From contig NZ_JAIWJX010000002.1 of assembly GCF_023149135.1 (NCBI RefSeq), forward strand, positions 2,542,001 through 2,606,000: 64,000 bases of DNA, given 5' to 3'. Each line of letters begins with the position of its first letter. The first letter of the stretch is position 1. The notes under the pieces were generated by a model. It saw only the letters and a program-made list of their open reading frames with translations. It searched no databases and was not told the origin of the DNA. This DNA is from Fictibacillus marinisediminis (lineage in GTDB: Bacteria > Bacillota > Bacilli > Bacillales > Fictibacillaceae). The position numbers were made by a program, and so were the translations under genes. This document shows positions 1 to 8,033 of the stretch, piece by piece.

Positions 1-61
1 TGAAATGAGAGAACATAAGAAAAGCGAAAGCCGTTCACTATCACAGGGTTCACACCATAAA

Positions 62-88
62 AAAGACAAGGTTTATTCACCTTGTCTC
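62..88 (-). terminator. Terminator of the MarR/ScoC-like gene
   Basis: Inverted repeat GACAAGGT-loop-ACCTTGTC followed on the minus strand by TTTTTT. It overlaps the last codons of the regulator gene, so transcription probably ends directly after it. Confidence 0.7.
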
Positions 89-583
89 CACTATATCCCG
101 CAGCTGCCTGCCTGTGTTTTCAATCCATTCCACGTATTCTGTTCCGTGGAAATGCTCATTCATATCCCTATGTAAGTTTACAAGCTGCACCAGAAATTCC
201 TGGTTCCCATGATCCTTGCTCCAGGCCTGCAGATAACTGTACACTGAGTATCTGCCTTTAGAGGACATCTGCTGTTTTTTTGCACCTTCTTCCGTAAGCG
301 TTACGTACGAAATTCGCCGATCATGATCTTTTTTCAATAATTGTATTAAGCCTTTATCTTTCAGGCGTTTTATAACCTGCATGACTGTCGAAACATCCCA
401 TAATCCGAGGTGTGCTATGCGGGAAATCGTCGCCTCTCGTTCAAAGGATACAATCCATAGAATGTGCTGTTCAGCTTGAGTCAATCCCAATGACTTCGCT
501 GATTTTTGCCATTCATCTTCAAGAACCTTGTACACTCCCCGCAAATAATTCATCATCATATGCATGTTCGCAAGTTCACTCAT
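77..583 (-). CDS. MarR-family regulator, ScoC/Hpr-like
   Basis: A 168-residue winged-helix DNA-binding protein. The segment around 'EQHILWIVSFEREATISRIAHLG', followed by a helix-turn-helix and a wing containing 'KKDHDRRISYVTLTEEG', is typical of MarR proteins. It resembles Bacillus Hpr (ScoC), which represses protease and sporulation genes. The N-terminal extension and C-terminal helices would form the dimer interface. The start is the ATG at 583, because GGAGGG lies six bases upstream; the frame runs seven codons further up, but that ATG has no ribosome binding site. It is transcribed alone from its own promoter and has its own terminator. Target genes cannot be read from the sequence. The family call is firm; the ScoC-like assignment is moderate. 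Confidence 0.85.
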   Translation of the reverse strand: MSELANMHMMMNYLRGVYKVLEDEWQKSAKSLGLTQAEQHILWIVSFEREATISRIAHLGLWDVSTVMQVIKRLKDKGLIQLLKKDHDRRISYVTLTEEGAKKQQMSSKGRYSVYSYLQAWSKDHGNQEFLVQLVNLHRDMNEHFHGTEYVEWIENTGRQLRDIVETR

Positions 584-643
584 CCAATCCCTCCGGCTTC
601 CCATCCTATTTAGACATTTTTTTCCATGATTAAACTACAACCA

Positions 644-672
644 AATATACTAATTCGAGCTATTTATGTCAA
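644..672 (-). promoter_or_regulatory. SigA promoter of the MarR/ScoC-like gene
   Basis: On the minus strand TTGACA (667-672), a 17-base spacer, then TATATT (644-649). This is a near-consensus vegetative promoter about 60 bases upstream of the start codon. Confidence 0.7.
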
Positions 673-694
673 CCTCGACTTGAAGGTTCGTAAC

Positions 695-727
695 AAAAAA
701 GGAGCCAGACCTTTCATGGCCGGCTCC
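695..727 (-). terminator. Terminator after the M20 peptidase operon
   Basis: The hairpin GGAGCC-loop-GGCTCC followed by TTTTTT on the minus strand closes the methylmalonyl-CoA/peptidase operon. Confidence 0.8.
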
Positions 728-733
728 TTAGCT

Positions 734-1855
734 CTACTCTCCTGCTACTTCCTGAATGACTGCAACCACGATCTCGGCTGTTTTCACCAGTTCCTCGATC
801 GGCATTTTTTCATTTTTAGTGTGGATTTCCTCGTACCCTACAGCAAGGTTAACAGTTGGAATTCCATGGCCGGCAATCACATTCGCATCACTTCCGCCGC
901 CGCTTTGCAGCAAGCGGTGAGAACGTCCGATCCTTTCAGCAGCTTTCTTAGCCACTTCAACGACATGGTCTCCATCACTAAACTTAAATCCAGGGTACAT
1001 GACTTTCACATTCACTTCAGCACGTCCACCGAACTTAGAAGCCGTTGCTTCAAATGCCTCTTTCATCTTAGCAACCTGAGCTTCCATTTTCTCTGTTACG
1101 AGAGAACGGGCTTCTGCCAAAATGGCCACATGATCACAAACGATATTGGTCTGTGTGCCTCCTTCAAACCTTCCGATGTTAGCCGTGGTTTCTTCATCAA
1201 TTCTTCCGAGCGGCATTTTAGAAATGGCTTTTGCAGCGATTGTAATGGCTGATACACCCTTTTCAGGAGCAACACCGGCATGCGCTGTCTTTCCATAGAT
1301 ATCAACCATCAGCTTTGCTTGTGTCGGCGCTGCAACAATAATGTCACCGACTTTGCCGTCACTGTCGAGCGCGAAACCGAATTTTGCGGTTAATCGGGAA
1401 GGATCAAGTTCTTTCGCTCCTACAAGCCCTGACTCTTCCCCAACTGTGATGATGAACTGGATGTCTCCGTGTTTAATATTTTGTTCCTTTAAAAGTTTAA
1501 CGGCTTCGAGCATCGCTGCGAGGCCTGCCTTGTCGTCCGCCCCAAGGATGGTCGTTCCATCGGTTACAACATACCCATCTTTAATCGAAGGTTTTACCCC
1601 ATTGCCAGGTACGACCGTATCCATATGAGAGGTGAAATAAATCGGATCCACCCCGCCCTTGTTGCCTTTCAGCGTACAAATCAGGTTGCCGGCGCCGTGT
1701 TCAGTTTTAGATTCAGCATCATCTTCAAATACTTCGACACCAAGATCAGTGAATTTTTTAGTAAGGACTTTGGAGATTTCCTTTTCAAATTTTGTTTCAG
1801 AATCGATCTGTACCAATTCCAAAAACTCTTCTAGCAATCGTTGCTCATTAACCAT
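734..1855 (-). CDS. yqjE: M20 family metallopeptidase (YqjE, peptidase T-like)
   Basis: A 373-residue cytoplasmic zinc peptidase of the M20 (peptidase T/PepT2) family. The metal and catalytic residues are visible in order: H and D in 'YFTSHMDTV', D in 'LGADDKAG', the EE pair in 'ITVGEESG', and a late H in 'GYEEIHT'. The dimerisation domain sits between them. The likely role is aminopeptidase or peptide hydrolysis; the substrate is unknown. The start is the ATG at 1855, preceded by GGAGGAAG; longer reading would run into the upstream carboxyltransferase gene. It follows that gene by 14 bases and is the last gene of the operon, the same position yqjE holds after yqjD in B. subtilis. Confidence 0.88.
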   Translation of the reverse strand: MVNEQRLLEEFLELVQIDSETKFEKEISKVLTKKFTDLGVEVFEDDAESKTEHGAGNLICTLKGNKGGVDPIYFTSHMDTVVPGNGVKPSIKDGYVVTDGTTILGADDKAGLAAMLEAVKLLKEQNIKHGDIQFIITVGEESGLVGAKELDPSRLTAKFGFALDSDGKVGDIIVAAPTQAKLMVDIYGKTAHAGVAPEKGVSAITIAAKAISKMPLGRIDEETTANIGRFEGGTQTNIVCDHVAILAEARSLVTEKMEAQVAKMKEAFEATASKFGGRAEVNVKVMYPGFKFSDGDHVVEVAKKAAERIGRSHRLLQSGGGSDANVIAGHGIPTVNLAVGYEEIHTKNEKMPIEELVKTAEIVVAVIQEVAGE

Positions 1856-1869
1856 TGTGTCTTCCTCCA

Positions 1870-3420
1870 TTATAACGGGATATTGCCGTGTTTCTTCCAG
1901 GGCCTTTCCTCGTGCTTCGTCCGCAGCATTTCCAGTGCTTGAATACATTTGATTCTCGTATCCCGTGGATCGATGACATCATCGACCATGCCTCGGGAGG
2001 CGGCAATGTATGGATTGGCAAATTTCGTACGGTACTCATCAATCTTAGCCTGCCTTGTCGCTTCAGGATCATCGCTTTGTTCGATCTCTCTGGCAAAGAT
2101 GATGTTCGCTGCTCCCTGCGGTCCCATCACTGCGATTTCCGCGTTCGGCCAGGCAAAAACAAGATCAGCGCCGATCGACTTGCTGTTTAAGGCGACATAG
2201 GCACCGCCGTATGCTTTACGGGTGATAATCGTTATTTTCGGGACAGTAGCCTCAGAATAGGCGTACAGGATTTTAGCTCCGTGTCTTATAATGCCGCCGT
2301 GTTCCTGTTTAATTCCTGGAAAAAATCCGGTGACGTCCTCAAAGGTGATAATCGGAATGTTAAAAGCGTCACAAAAACGAATAAAGCGCGATGCCTTATC
2401 CGAAGAATCAATATCAAGGCCGCCAGCCATAACTTTTGGCTGATTACATACTAATCCTACCACTTCACCCTTAATCCTGGCAAAACCAATGACTATGTTT
2501 CTGGCAAAATACGCTTGAACTTCTAAAAAAGTATCCTGATCGACCACTTGCTCGATGACCTTACGAACGTCATACGGTTTGGTCGCATCCACAGGTACCA
2601 CCTCGGCAATATCCGGGCGGTCATCGTTCTCATGCTCCAGTTTCTCCGATCTGGCCGGTTTTTCTTTATTGTTCTGAGGAAGGAACGATACGAGCGCCCG
2701 CACTTGCTCCAGAACTTGTGCCTCGGTTTCCCCCATAAAATGGGCGTTACCGCTTTTCGTGCTATGGACCTTTGCCCCGCCAAGATCCTCAGATGAAATT
2801 TTTTCGCCCGTTACTGTTTCGATGACTTTCGGGCCAGTGATAAACATTTGGCTTGTCTGCTCCACCATGAATACGAAATCCGTAATAGCCGGTGAATAGA
2901 CAGCTCCACCTGCACAAGGCCCCAGAATAACTGAAATCTGCGGAATGACACCAGAGTAGATGGAGTTTCTGTAAAAGATCTGCCCGTAGCCGTCCAGAGA
3001 AACAACACCTTCCTGAATTCTCGCTCCTCCTGAATCGTTCAGTCCGATAAACGGTGTTCCATTCTTAGCCGCAAGATCCATCACACTGGCGATCTTGTGA
3101 GCATGCATCTCTCCTAACGCTCCTCCAAAAACCGTAAAATCCTGAGCAAATAAATAAACCGGCCGGCCGTGAATCTTTCCATAGCCTGTAACGACTCCCT
3201 CTCCAGGAGCCTTCATATTCTGCAGACCAAAATCGGTGCAGCGGTGCTCAATAAAAGGATTCAACTCCACAAACGTTCCCTCATCGAGCAAAAGATCGAT
3301 TCGCTCCCTTGCGGTCAGTTTTCCGCGCTCATGCTGTTTATCAATCTTCTCGTCTCCGCCGCCAAGCTCAATCTCACGTTTCCTGTCATATAATTCGTCC
3401 ATTTTATCGTACATATCCAT
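1870..3420 (-). CDS. yqjD: Acyl-CoA carboxylase carboxyltransferase subunit (YqjD; propionyl/methylmalonyl-CoA type)
   Basis: A 516-residue carboxyltransferase of the PccB/MmdA family. It transfers a carboxyl group between biotin and propionyl-CoA, or removes it from methylmalonyl-CoA. Both crotonase-like halves are present. The N-terminal half contains 'GGALGEMHAHKI', 'NDSGGARIQEG' and the oxyanion segment 'GPCAGGAVYSPA'; the C-terminal half contains 'VTGFFPGIKQEHGG' and 'KAYGGAYVALNSK'. Length is normal for the family. Its ATG overlaps the TGA of the epimerase fusion (TGATG), so translation is probably coupled. With mutase and epimerase upstream, the operon would convert propionyl-CoA to succinyl-CoA or the reverse. 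No dedicated biotinylated alpha subunit is encoded next to it. Confidence 0.9.
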   Translation of the reverse strand: MDMYDKMDELYDRKREIELGGGDEKIDKQHERGKLTARERIDLLLDEGTFVELNPFIEHRCTDFGLQNMKAPGEGVVTGYGKIHGRPVYLFAQDFTVFGGALGEMHAHKIASVMDLAAKNGTPFIGLNDSGGARIQEGVVSLDGYGQIFYRNSIYSGVIPQISVILGPCAGGAVYSPAITDFVFMVEQTSQMFITGPKVIETVTGEKISSEDLGGAKVHSTKSGNAHFMGETEAQVLEQVRALVSFLPQNNKEKPARSEKLEHENDDRPDIAEVVPVDATKPYDVRKVIEQVVDQDTFLEVQAYFARNIVIGFARIKGEVVGLVCNQPKVMAGGLDIDSSDKASRFIRFCDAFNIPIITFEDVTGFFPGIKQEHGGIIRHGAKILYAYSEATVPKITIITRKAYGGAYVALNSKSIGADLVFAWPNAEIAVMGPQGAANIIFAREIEQSDDPEATRQAKIDEYRTKFANPYIAASRGMVDDVIDPRDTRIKCIQALEMLRTKHEERPWKKHGNIPL

Positions 3421-4268
3421 CAGGACACTCCTCCTTCCGTTTCAGGTTTTTCGCACAGTTCAAACAGCACCTTATGGGTAGAAGATGGATGGATGAATGC
3501 GATGGATGCCCCGCCGGCACCTTTCACCGGCTGTTCCTGGATCATCTTTACGCCAGCTTTTTTCAATTCTTCAATTCTTGATGCAATATTTTCAACACCA
3601 AGAGCCACATGGTGGACACCCTGTCCGCGTTTGATAATAAATTGCCGGATCGGACTCTGTTCATCCATTGGCTCTAGAAGCTCCAGCCGTGTCTGGCCGA
3701 TCTTCAAAAAAGCTACCTTTACCTTTTGAGATTCCACTTCCTCCACTGCTTCAAGCTTAAGTCCGAGTGTGTTCACATAAAAAGGGAGGACCTCATCAAG
3801 GGATTCAACGGCAATGCCGATATGATCGATTTTTTTTGGCGGTTCCATGCCTGCTGGTGCTGGATAACCATCCCGCTCGAGCACTGCTGCTTCAATAAAT
3901 TTGGCTGTCTCAACTGTCGGTGTGCCGGGTGTAAATATTTTTCTTACTCCGGCTGATTCAAGGAAGGGAATGTCCTCCCAGGGGATAACACCGCCTCCTA
4001 TCACGATAATATCATCTGCTCCCCGCTGTTTTAAAAGCGACATCACCTCGGGAAACAGTTCATTATGCGCTCCAGACAGACAAGATAAACCGATGGCATC
4101 CACATCTTCCTGCACAGCAGCAGCTACAATTTGTTCTGGCGTCTGGCGAAGGCCGGTATAAATGACCTCCATCCCATAATCACGAAGAGCCTGAGAGATC
4201 ACAAGAGCTCCGCGGTCATGCCCGTCAAGCCCTGGCTTTGCTACCAGCACACGTATTTTTTTATTCAT
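3420..4268 (-). CDS. Fused cobalamin-binding domain of methylmalonyl-CoA mutase and methylmalonyl-CoA epimerase
   Basis: A 282-residue protein with two complete domains. Residues 3-130 are a B12-binding fold with the base-off motif D15-x-H17-x-x-G20, 'LSCLSG' and 'VIGGG', as in the C-terminal part of methylmalonyl-CoA mutase. Residues 145-275 are a vicinal-oxygen-chelate epimerase with metal ligands H149, H219/H220 and E270. A short proline-rich linker joins them. The first domain would supply AdoCbl to the separate mutase large subunit encoded 22 bases upstream; the second would interconvert (R)- and (S)-methylmalonyl-CoA. In B. subtilis the epimerase (YqjC) stands alone. The start is the ATG at 4268 after AGGAG; the longer frame overlaps the mutase gene. 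The reading frame is continuous, with no sign of a frameshift. Confidence 0.9.
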   Translation of the reverse strand: MNKKIRVLVAKPGLDGHDRGALVISQALRDYGMEVIYTGLRQTPEQIVAAAVQEDVDAIGLSCLSGAHNELFPEVMSLLKQRGADDIIVIGGGVIPWEDIPFLESAGVRKIFTPGTPTVETAKFIEAAVLERDGYPAPAGMEPPKKIDHIGIAVESLDEVLPFYVNTLGLKLEAVEEVESQKVKVAFLKIGQTRLELLEPMDEQSPIRQFIIKRGQGVHHVALGVENIASRIEELKKAGVKMIQEQPVKGAGGASIAFIHPSSTHKVLFELCEKPETEGGVS

Positions 4269-4290
4269 TGTTCTTCCCACTCCTGTCTGT

Positions 4291-5934
4291 CTATATTCCT
4301 GTAAATTCTCCAAACTCTTCCCGAAGGATGCCGCAGATCTCTCCGATCGTGCAATAATCACGCACACAGTCCAAAATGAGCGGCATAAGATTTTCTGCTC
4401 CTTGAGCACCTTGGCGCAGCGCACCCAACCGAGCGCTCACTCGGTCGTGATCCCTCGCAGACTTCAGACGGTTCAGCTTTTCTTTTTGCTTCTCCCCCAG
4501 TGTTGGATCGACTCTTAATAGTTCAGGCTGGACTTCATTTTCAACCGTGAATGAATTCATGCCTACGATGACTTCATTCCCTTTTTCGATCGCCTTTTGT
4601 ATTTCATAAGACGTATGATGAATTTCACGCTGCATGTAGCCTTGTTCAACGGCAGCCACTGCTCCGCCCAGTGATTCTATTTTTTCAAGATAAAGTTTGA
4701 CTTCTTCCTCCATGACATCCGTCAGGTGCTCCACATAATAAGATCCGGCCAGAGGATCCACCGTATCCGCCACTCCGCTCTCATGGGCGATGATCTGCTG
4801 AGTTCTTAACGCGATTCTCGCAGAATCCTCGGTAGGAAGGGCGAGTGCTTCATCCCTCGAATTCGTATGCAGGCTTTGAGTGCCTCCCATTACGGCTGAC
4901 AGCGCCTGAAGGGTTACACGGACAATATTGTTATCTGGCTGCTGGGCCGTCAGCGTAGAACCGCCTGTTTGGGTGTGAAAACGAAGCTGCCAGCTCTTCG
5001 GGTTCTTTGCCTGATAATGTTCTTTCATAAGTTTGGCCCAAATTCTTCTGGCTGCCCTGAACTTGGCGACTTCCTCAAAGAACTGATTATGGGCGTTAAA
5101 GAAAAACGCCAGCCTCGGTGCAAAATCATCGATGTTCAATCCGGCCTCCAACGCTGCATCGACATACGCTTTTCCATTGGCGATCGTAAATGCCAGCTCT
5201 TGAACAGCATTCGCCCCGGCTTCGCGGATATGGTAGCCTGATATACTTATGGTGTTCCATTTCGGCACCTGTTCCTTGCAATATGCAAATATATCCGTGA
5301 TGAGGCGCATAGAGGGCTTAGGAGGGAAAATATACGTTCCCCTCGCAATGTACTCTTTTAAAATATCATTCTGAATCGTACCGGATATTTTTTCCGAAGA
5401 AACACCCTGCTTTTCTGCCACAGCAATGTACATTGCCAGCAAGACGGATGCAGGTGCATTGATCGTCATCGAAGTACTGACCTGATCCAGCGGGATATCC
5501 CGTAAAAGCGCTTCCATATCTTCCAATGAATCGATGGCAACCCCTACCTTCCCTACTTCTCCCTTGGACATCGCATGATCAGAGTCATAGCCGATCTGGG
5601 TAGGAAGATCAAAGGCGACGGAAAGGCCCGTTTGCCCTTGTTTTAACAGGTAGCGGAACCGCTTGTTGGTCTCTTCAGCAGAACCGAATCCGGCATATTG
5701 CCTCATCGTCCAGTAACGGGCCCTGTACATCGTTGGCTGTATACCCCTAGTATAGGGATATTCGCCAGGCAATCCAAGTTTCTCTATATCGTAATCTTCT
5801 GTTTCTGCTCCATAAAGCCTGTCGATCTCAAATTTTGAACTCGTTTCAAATTTTTGCTTTCGTTCTGGAAACCGCTGCATGCTTTTCTCTGTTGCCAGCT
5901 TCCAATTCTTTACTCTCTCCTGATGCTTGCTCAT
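4291..5934 (-). CDS. Methylmalonyl-CoA mutase large (substrate-binding) subunit
   Basis: A 547-residue TIM-barrel subunit of an acyl-CoA mutase that lacks its own B12 domain, which is encoded by the next gene. Recognisable blocks are '[17 protein letters not shown]', '[15 protein letters not shown]', '[21 protein letters not shown]' and '[19 protein letters not shown]'. Y80 (in RQYAGF) and R198 (in EYIARGT) are the residues that select the free carboxylate of methylmalonyl-CoA; isobutyryl-CoA mutases have F and Q there. This supports true methylmalonyl-CoA mutase activity. It uses adenosylcobalamin to interconvert succinyl-CoA and methylmalonyl-CoA. It is the first gene of the operon, with GGAGG a few bases before the ATG at 5934. 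No chaperone GTPase (MeaB) is encoded nearby. Confidence 0.92.
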   Translation of the reverse strand: MSKHQERVKNWKLATEKSMQRFPERKQKFETSSKFEIDRLYGAETEDYDIEKLGLPGEYPYTRGIQPTMYRARYWTMRQYAGFGSAEETNKRFRYLLKQGQTGLSVAFDLPTQIGYDSDHAMSKGEVGKVGVAIDSLEDMEALLRDIPLDQVSTSMTINAPASVLLAMYIAVAEKQGVSSEKISGTIQNDILKEYIARGTYIFPPKPSMRLITDIFAYCKEQVPKWNTISISGYHIREAGANAVQELAFTIANGKAYVDAALEAGLNIDDFAPRLAFFFNAHNQFFEEVAKFRAARRIWAKLMKEHYQAKNPKSWQLRFHTQTGGSTLTAQQPDNNIVRVTLQALSAVMGGTQSLHTNSRDEALALPTEDSARIALRTQQIIAHESGVADTVDPLAGSYYVEHLTDVMEEEVKLYLEKIESLGGAVAAVEQGYMQREIHHTSYEIQKAIEKGNEVIVGMNSFTVENEVQPELLRVDPTLGEKQKEKLNRLKSARDHDRVSARLGALRQGAQGAENLMPLILDCVRDYCTIGEICGILREEFGEFTGI

Positions 5935-5958
5935 ATGGCTGCCTCCTATAACCTATCA

Positions 5959-6005
5959 TTCGACATTTTCTTTCTTACATTACTTTCTTTTTGAAAACGC
6001 TTTTT
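5959..6005. promoter_or_regulatory. Candidate cre site and 0A box upstream of the mutase operon
   Basis: On the + strand 5991-6005 reads TTGAAAACGCTTTTT, one mismatch from the CcpA cre consensus WTGNAANCGNWNNCW. At 5959-5965 lies TTCGACA, the complement of a perfect Spo0A box TGTCGAA. The seven-base box is expected several times per window by chance, so only the cre-like site is a reasonable regulatory hint: carbon repression of propionate metabolism. Confidence 0.35.
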
Positions 6006-6047
6006 CCTGCCAAAATTGCTAAAATTATAGACAGATGGAAGGAAATC

Positions 6048-6076
6048 TTGTTACACTGTTCAATTCCTTGTACAAT
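6048..6076 (+). promoter_or_regulatory. SigA promoter of the Prli42 gene
   Basis: TTGTTA (6048-6053), a 17-base spacer, TACAAT (6071-6076). It lies 25 bases upstream of the micropeptide start codon and supports that gene as real. Confidence 0.75.
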
Positions 6077-6100
6077 AATAATTGGATAAGGAGGGTAATG

Positions 6101-6193
6101 ATGTCTCGAAAATTAATAAAAACCATAGTCTTTATCATGCTTGGCTCCTTGCTGCTGACAACCCTGCTGACGGGGATAAGTGCATTGTTCTAA
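6101..6193 (+). CDS. prli42: Stressosome-associated membrane micropeptide Prli42
   Basis: A 30-residue protein: a short basic start (MSRKLIK) followed by one hydrophobic helix (TIVFIMLGSLLLTTLLTGIS) and the end ALF. Size, charge and helix pattern match Prli42, the single-pass peptide that anchors the stressosome protein RsbR to the membrane in Listeria and is conserved in Bacillales. It has a strong ribosome binding site (AAGGAGGG, 6088-6095). A second ATG directly upstream, at 6098, is too close to it, so 6101 is chosen. It has its own promoter and terminator. It was found by eye because of its size; identity rests on length, topology and synteny beside yqjA. No stressosome genes are in this window. 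Confidence 0.75.
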   Translation: MSRKLIKTIVFIMLGSLLLTTLLTGISALF

Positions 6194-6201
6194 TAAAAAC
6201 C

Positions 6202-6233
6202 AAAAAAATAAGCCTTTGCGGCTTATTTTTTTT
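6202..6233. terminator. Bidirectional terminator between prli42 and yqjA
   Basis: The hairpin AAATAAGCC-TTTGC-GGCTTATTT is flanked by A and T runs on both sides, so it can end the + strand micropeptide transcript and the minus strand yqjA transcript. Confidence 0.85.
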
Positions 6234-6236
6234 GCA

Positions 6237-7196
6237 CTAAATATCACTTTTCTTAAAGCTTTTCTTAATCTGCAAGTAGCGCTCAATCTCATTTAAAAGA
6301 TGAAGCAGCTTCGATCTTGTCTCAAATTCTTCCCGGTCTTTCGGCAAATCCATCTCTCGGAACTTGCTTCTCAATTTTTCAATACTATCAAGATAGATGA
6401 CTGCCGTATTGCCCGGATGTACGGCTTCACTCAATTCATTGAAAAAATTCCCAAGGATGTACCCCTGCATATATCTCTGATCAATAGAAGAAAGGATCGG
6501 CATCATCCTCTCGATCAGTTCAAGCTGCTTTTCCCTCATCCTGAAATAAAGGTAATATTCATTTTCATAGCGTACCGTATGATTCTCCACATCGCGGAAA
6601 GCAAGATCCTTCCCCTCATCGATCAGCTGAGCCGCTTTAGTGATCTCATGCCCGTCCCAGAGATGGTTATGGTCATACAGATAGTCCCGAAACTCAAGAA
6701 AGATGGATTTGAATTGTTCCTCGAGGTCCGACTGGATCTTCTTTACGGTATGTTCCATGCTTGGCATATACAAGTTGACAAAAAGGGCTATGCCGATTCC
6801 GATACAAATCAGGGCAACTTCATTCCCTACCGCTTTCCAGCTGAGGTATTCCAGTGTATACAGATGAAGAATGATAACCGAACTTGTAATGATGCCTTCC
6901 TTAAGGTTTAAGGCAACAAGGACAGGGATAAACAGCAGGATCAGCAGCCCGATGCTCCATGGATGATAACCTAGAACATTGAAAAAAACGGCGGCAAACA
7001 ATATACCGATGATACATGCCGCAAACCGTTCCCAGGAACTGATCAAGGACCGTTTCTGCGTCACTTTAACACAAAGAATTGTTAATATTCCTGCGGAGCT
7101 GTAGAATTCCAGACCCAACCACTGAGCGATGCCGATAGCAAGAGCCGTCCCGATTGCTGTCTTTACCGTCCTGTAGCCGATTTTGATTGCTGGCAT
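6237..7196 (-). CDS. yqjA: Aromatic acid exporter family membrane protein (YqjA, FUSC-like)
   Basis: A 319-residue integral membrane protein of the DUF939/FUSC family. The N-terminal half (about residues 1-140) has six or so hydrophobic segments starting with 'IGYRTVKTAIGTALAIGIAQWLGLEFYSS'; the C-terminal half is a soluble, mostly helical domain rich in charged residues. This layout is that of B. subtilis YqjA and of AaeB-like aromatic acid efflux proteins. The transported substrate is not known. The start is the ATG at 7196, which follows GGAAAGGAAGG; the longer frame starts ten codons earlier without a site. It stands alone between two terminators. Confidence 0.8.
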   Translation of the reverse strand: MPAIKIGYRTVKTAIGTALAIGIAQWLGLEFYSSAGILTILCVKVTQKRSLISSWERFAACIIGILFAAVFFNVLGYHPWSIGLLILLFIPVLVALNLKEGIITSSVIILHLYTLEYLSWKAVGNEVALICIGIGIALFVNLYMPSMEHTVKKIQSDLEEQFKSIFLEFRDYLYDHNHLWDGHEITKAAQLIDEGKDLAFRDVENHTVRYENEYYLYFRMREKQLELIERMMPILSSIDQRYMQGYILGNFFNELSEAVHPGNTAVIYLDSIEKLRSKFREMDLPKDREEFETRSKLLHLLNEIERYLQIKKSFKKSDI

Positions 7197-7284
7197 ATTA
7201 GCCTTCCTTTCCTGCTGTACTCGCAACGATTATCTCATGTTTAGCATGCGGCAGAAAGAATTTTGACATGCACATAGAAAGAAG

Positions 7285-7310
7285 CAAAAAAAGAGACCTG
7301 AAAAGGCCTC
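7285..7310 (-). terminator. Terminator of the amino-acid ABC transporter operon
   Basis: GAGGCC-TTTTCA-GGTCTC followed by TTTTTTT on the minus strand, directly after the ATPase gene. Confidence 0.75.
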
Positions 7311-8033
7311 TTATAATACTTTTTCAAGAAAGGATTTCGCTCTTTCTGTTTTTGGCTGTTCAAAAAATTCAGCCGGCTCAGCATCTTCCACAAGCACACC
7401 GTCATCCAAAAATATAACACGGTCCGCCACTTCCTTGGCGAAGCCCATCTCATGAGTAACGATGGCCATGGTCATCCCGCTTTGAGCAAGGGATTTCATG
7501 ACGTCCAGTACTTCCTTTACCATCTCAGGATCAAGAGCAGAAGTAGGTTCATCAAAGAGCATTACTTCCGGATTCATCGCGAGAGCTCTTGCAATCGCTA
7601 CACGCTGCTTCTGGCCACCGGAAAGCCTGCCTGGATATTCGGCTTCTTTATCAGCAAGACCGACTCTCTTAAGAAGCTCTCGGGCAGCTGCTTCTGCCTC
7701 ACGTTTAGAAACTTTATTAACGGTAACCGGTGCATACGTTAAGTTGTCCATTACAGTCATATGCGGAAAGAGGTAAAAATGCTGAAACACCATCCCGATC
7801 TTCTTTCGGACTTGCTGGATTTTAGATGCTTGAGCAGTTACCTCCTGATCCTTGAATAAGATTTTTCCATCCGTCGGTTCTTCAAGCATGTTTATACATC
7901 GGAGGAAGGTCGATTTCCCTGAACCGGAAGGGCCGATGATCGCAACGACCTCGCCTTGTCCGATCTCAGTGGAAATGCCTTTTAATACTTCGTTTTTTCC
8001 AAATGTTTTATGAAGGTTTTCGATTTTAATCAC
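7311..8033 (-). CDS. artR: Polar amino-acid ABC transporter ATP-binding protein (ArtR/GlnQ type)
   Basis: A 240-residue ABC ATPase that powers uptake by the fused permease encoded upstream. All motifs are present: Walker A 'GPSGSGKST' near residue 32, Q-loop in '[12 protein letters not shown]', signature '[15 protein letters not shown]', Walker B '[14 protein letters not shown]' and the switch H in 'IVTHEM'. It is most like the PAAT family (GlnQ, ArtR/YqiZ). Its start overlaps the end of the permease gene by eight bases, so translation is coupled. In B. subtilis the yqiXYZ (artPQR) cluster for arginine sits next to brxB (yqiW), which is the same neighbourhood as here. The substrate is therefore probably arginine or another polar amino acid. 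Confidence 0.9.
   Translation of the reverse strand: MIKIENLHKTFGKNEVLKGISTEIGQGEVVAIIGPSGSGKSTFLRCINMLEEPTDGKILFKDQEVTAQASKIQQVRKKIGMVFQHFYLFPHMTVMDNLTYAPVTVNKVSKREAEAAARELLKRVGLADKEAEYPGRLSGGQKQRVAIARALAMNPEVMLFDEPTSALDPEMVKEVLDVMKSLAQSGMTMAIVTHEMGFAKEVADRVIFLDDGVLVEDAEPAEFFEQPKTERAKSFLEKVL

Noticed and set aside
626..1252. 208-codon + strand frame opposite the M20 peptidase gene
   Set aside because: Shadow frame; it also crosses the terminator and promoter at 644-727.
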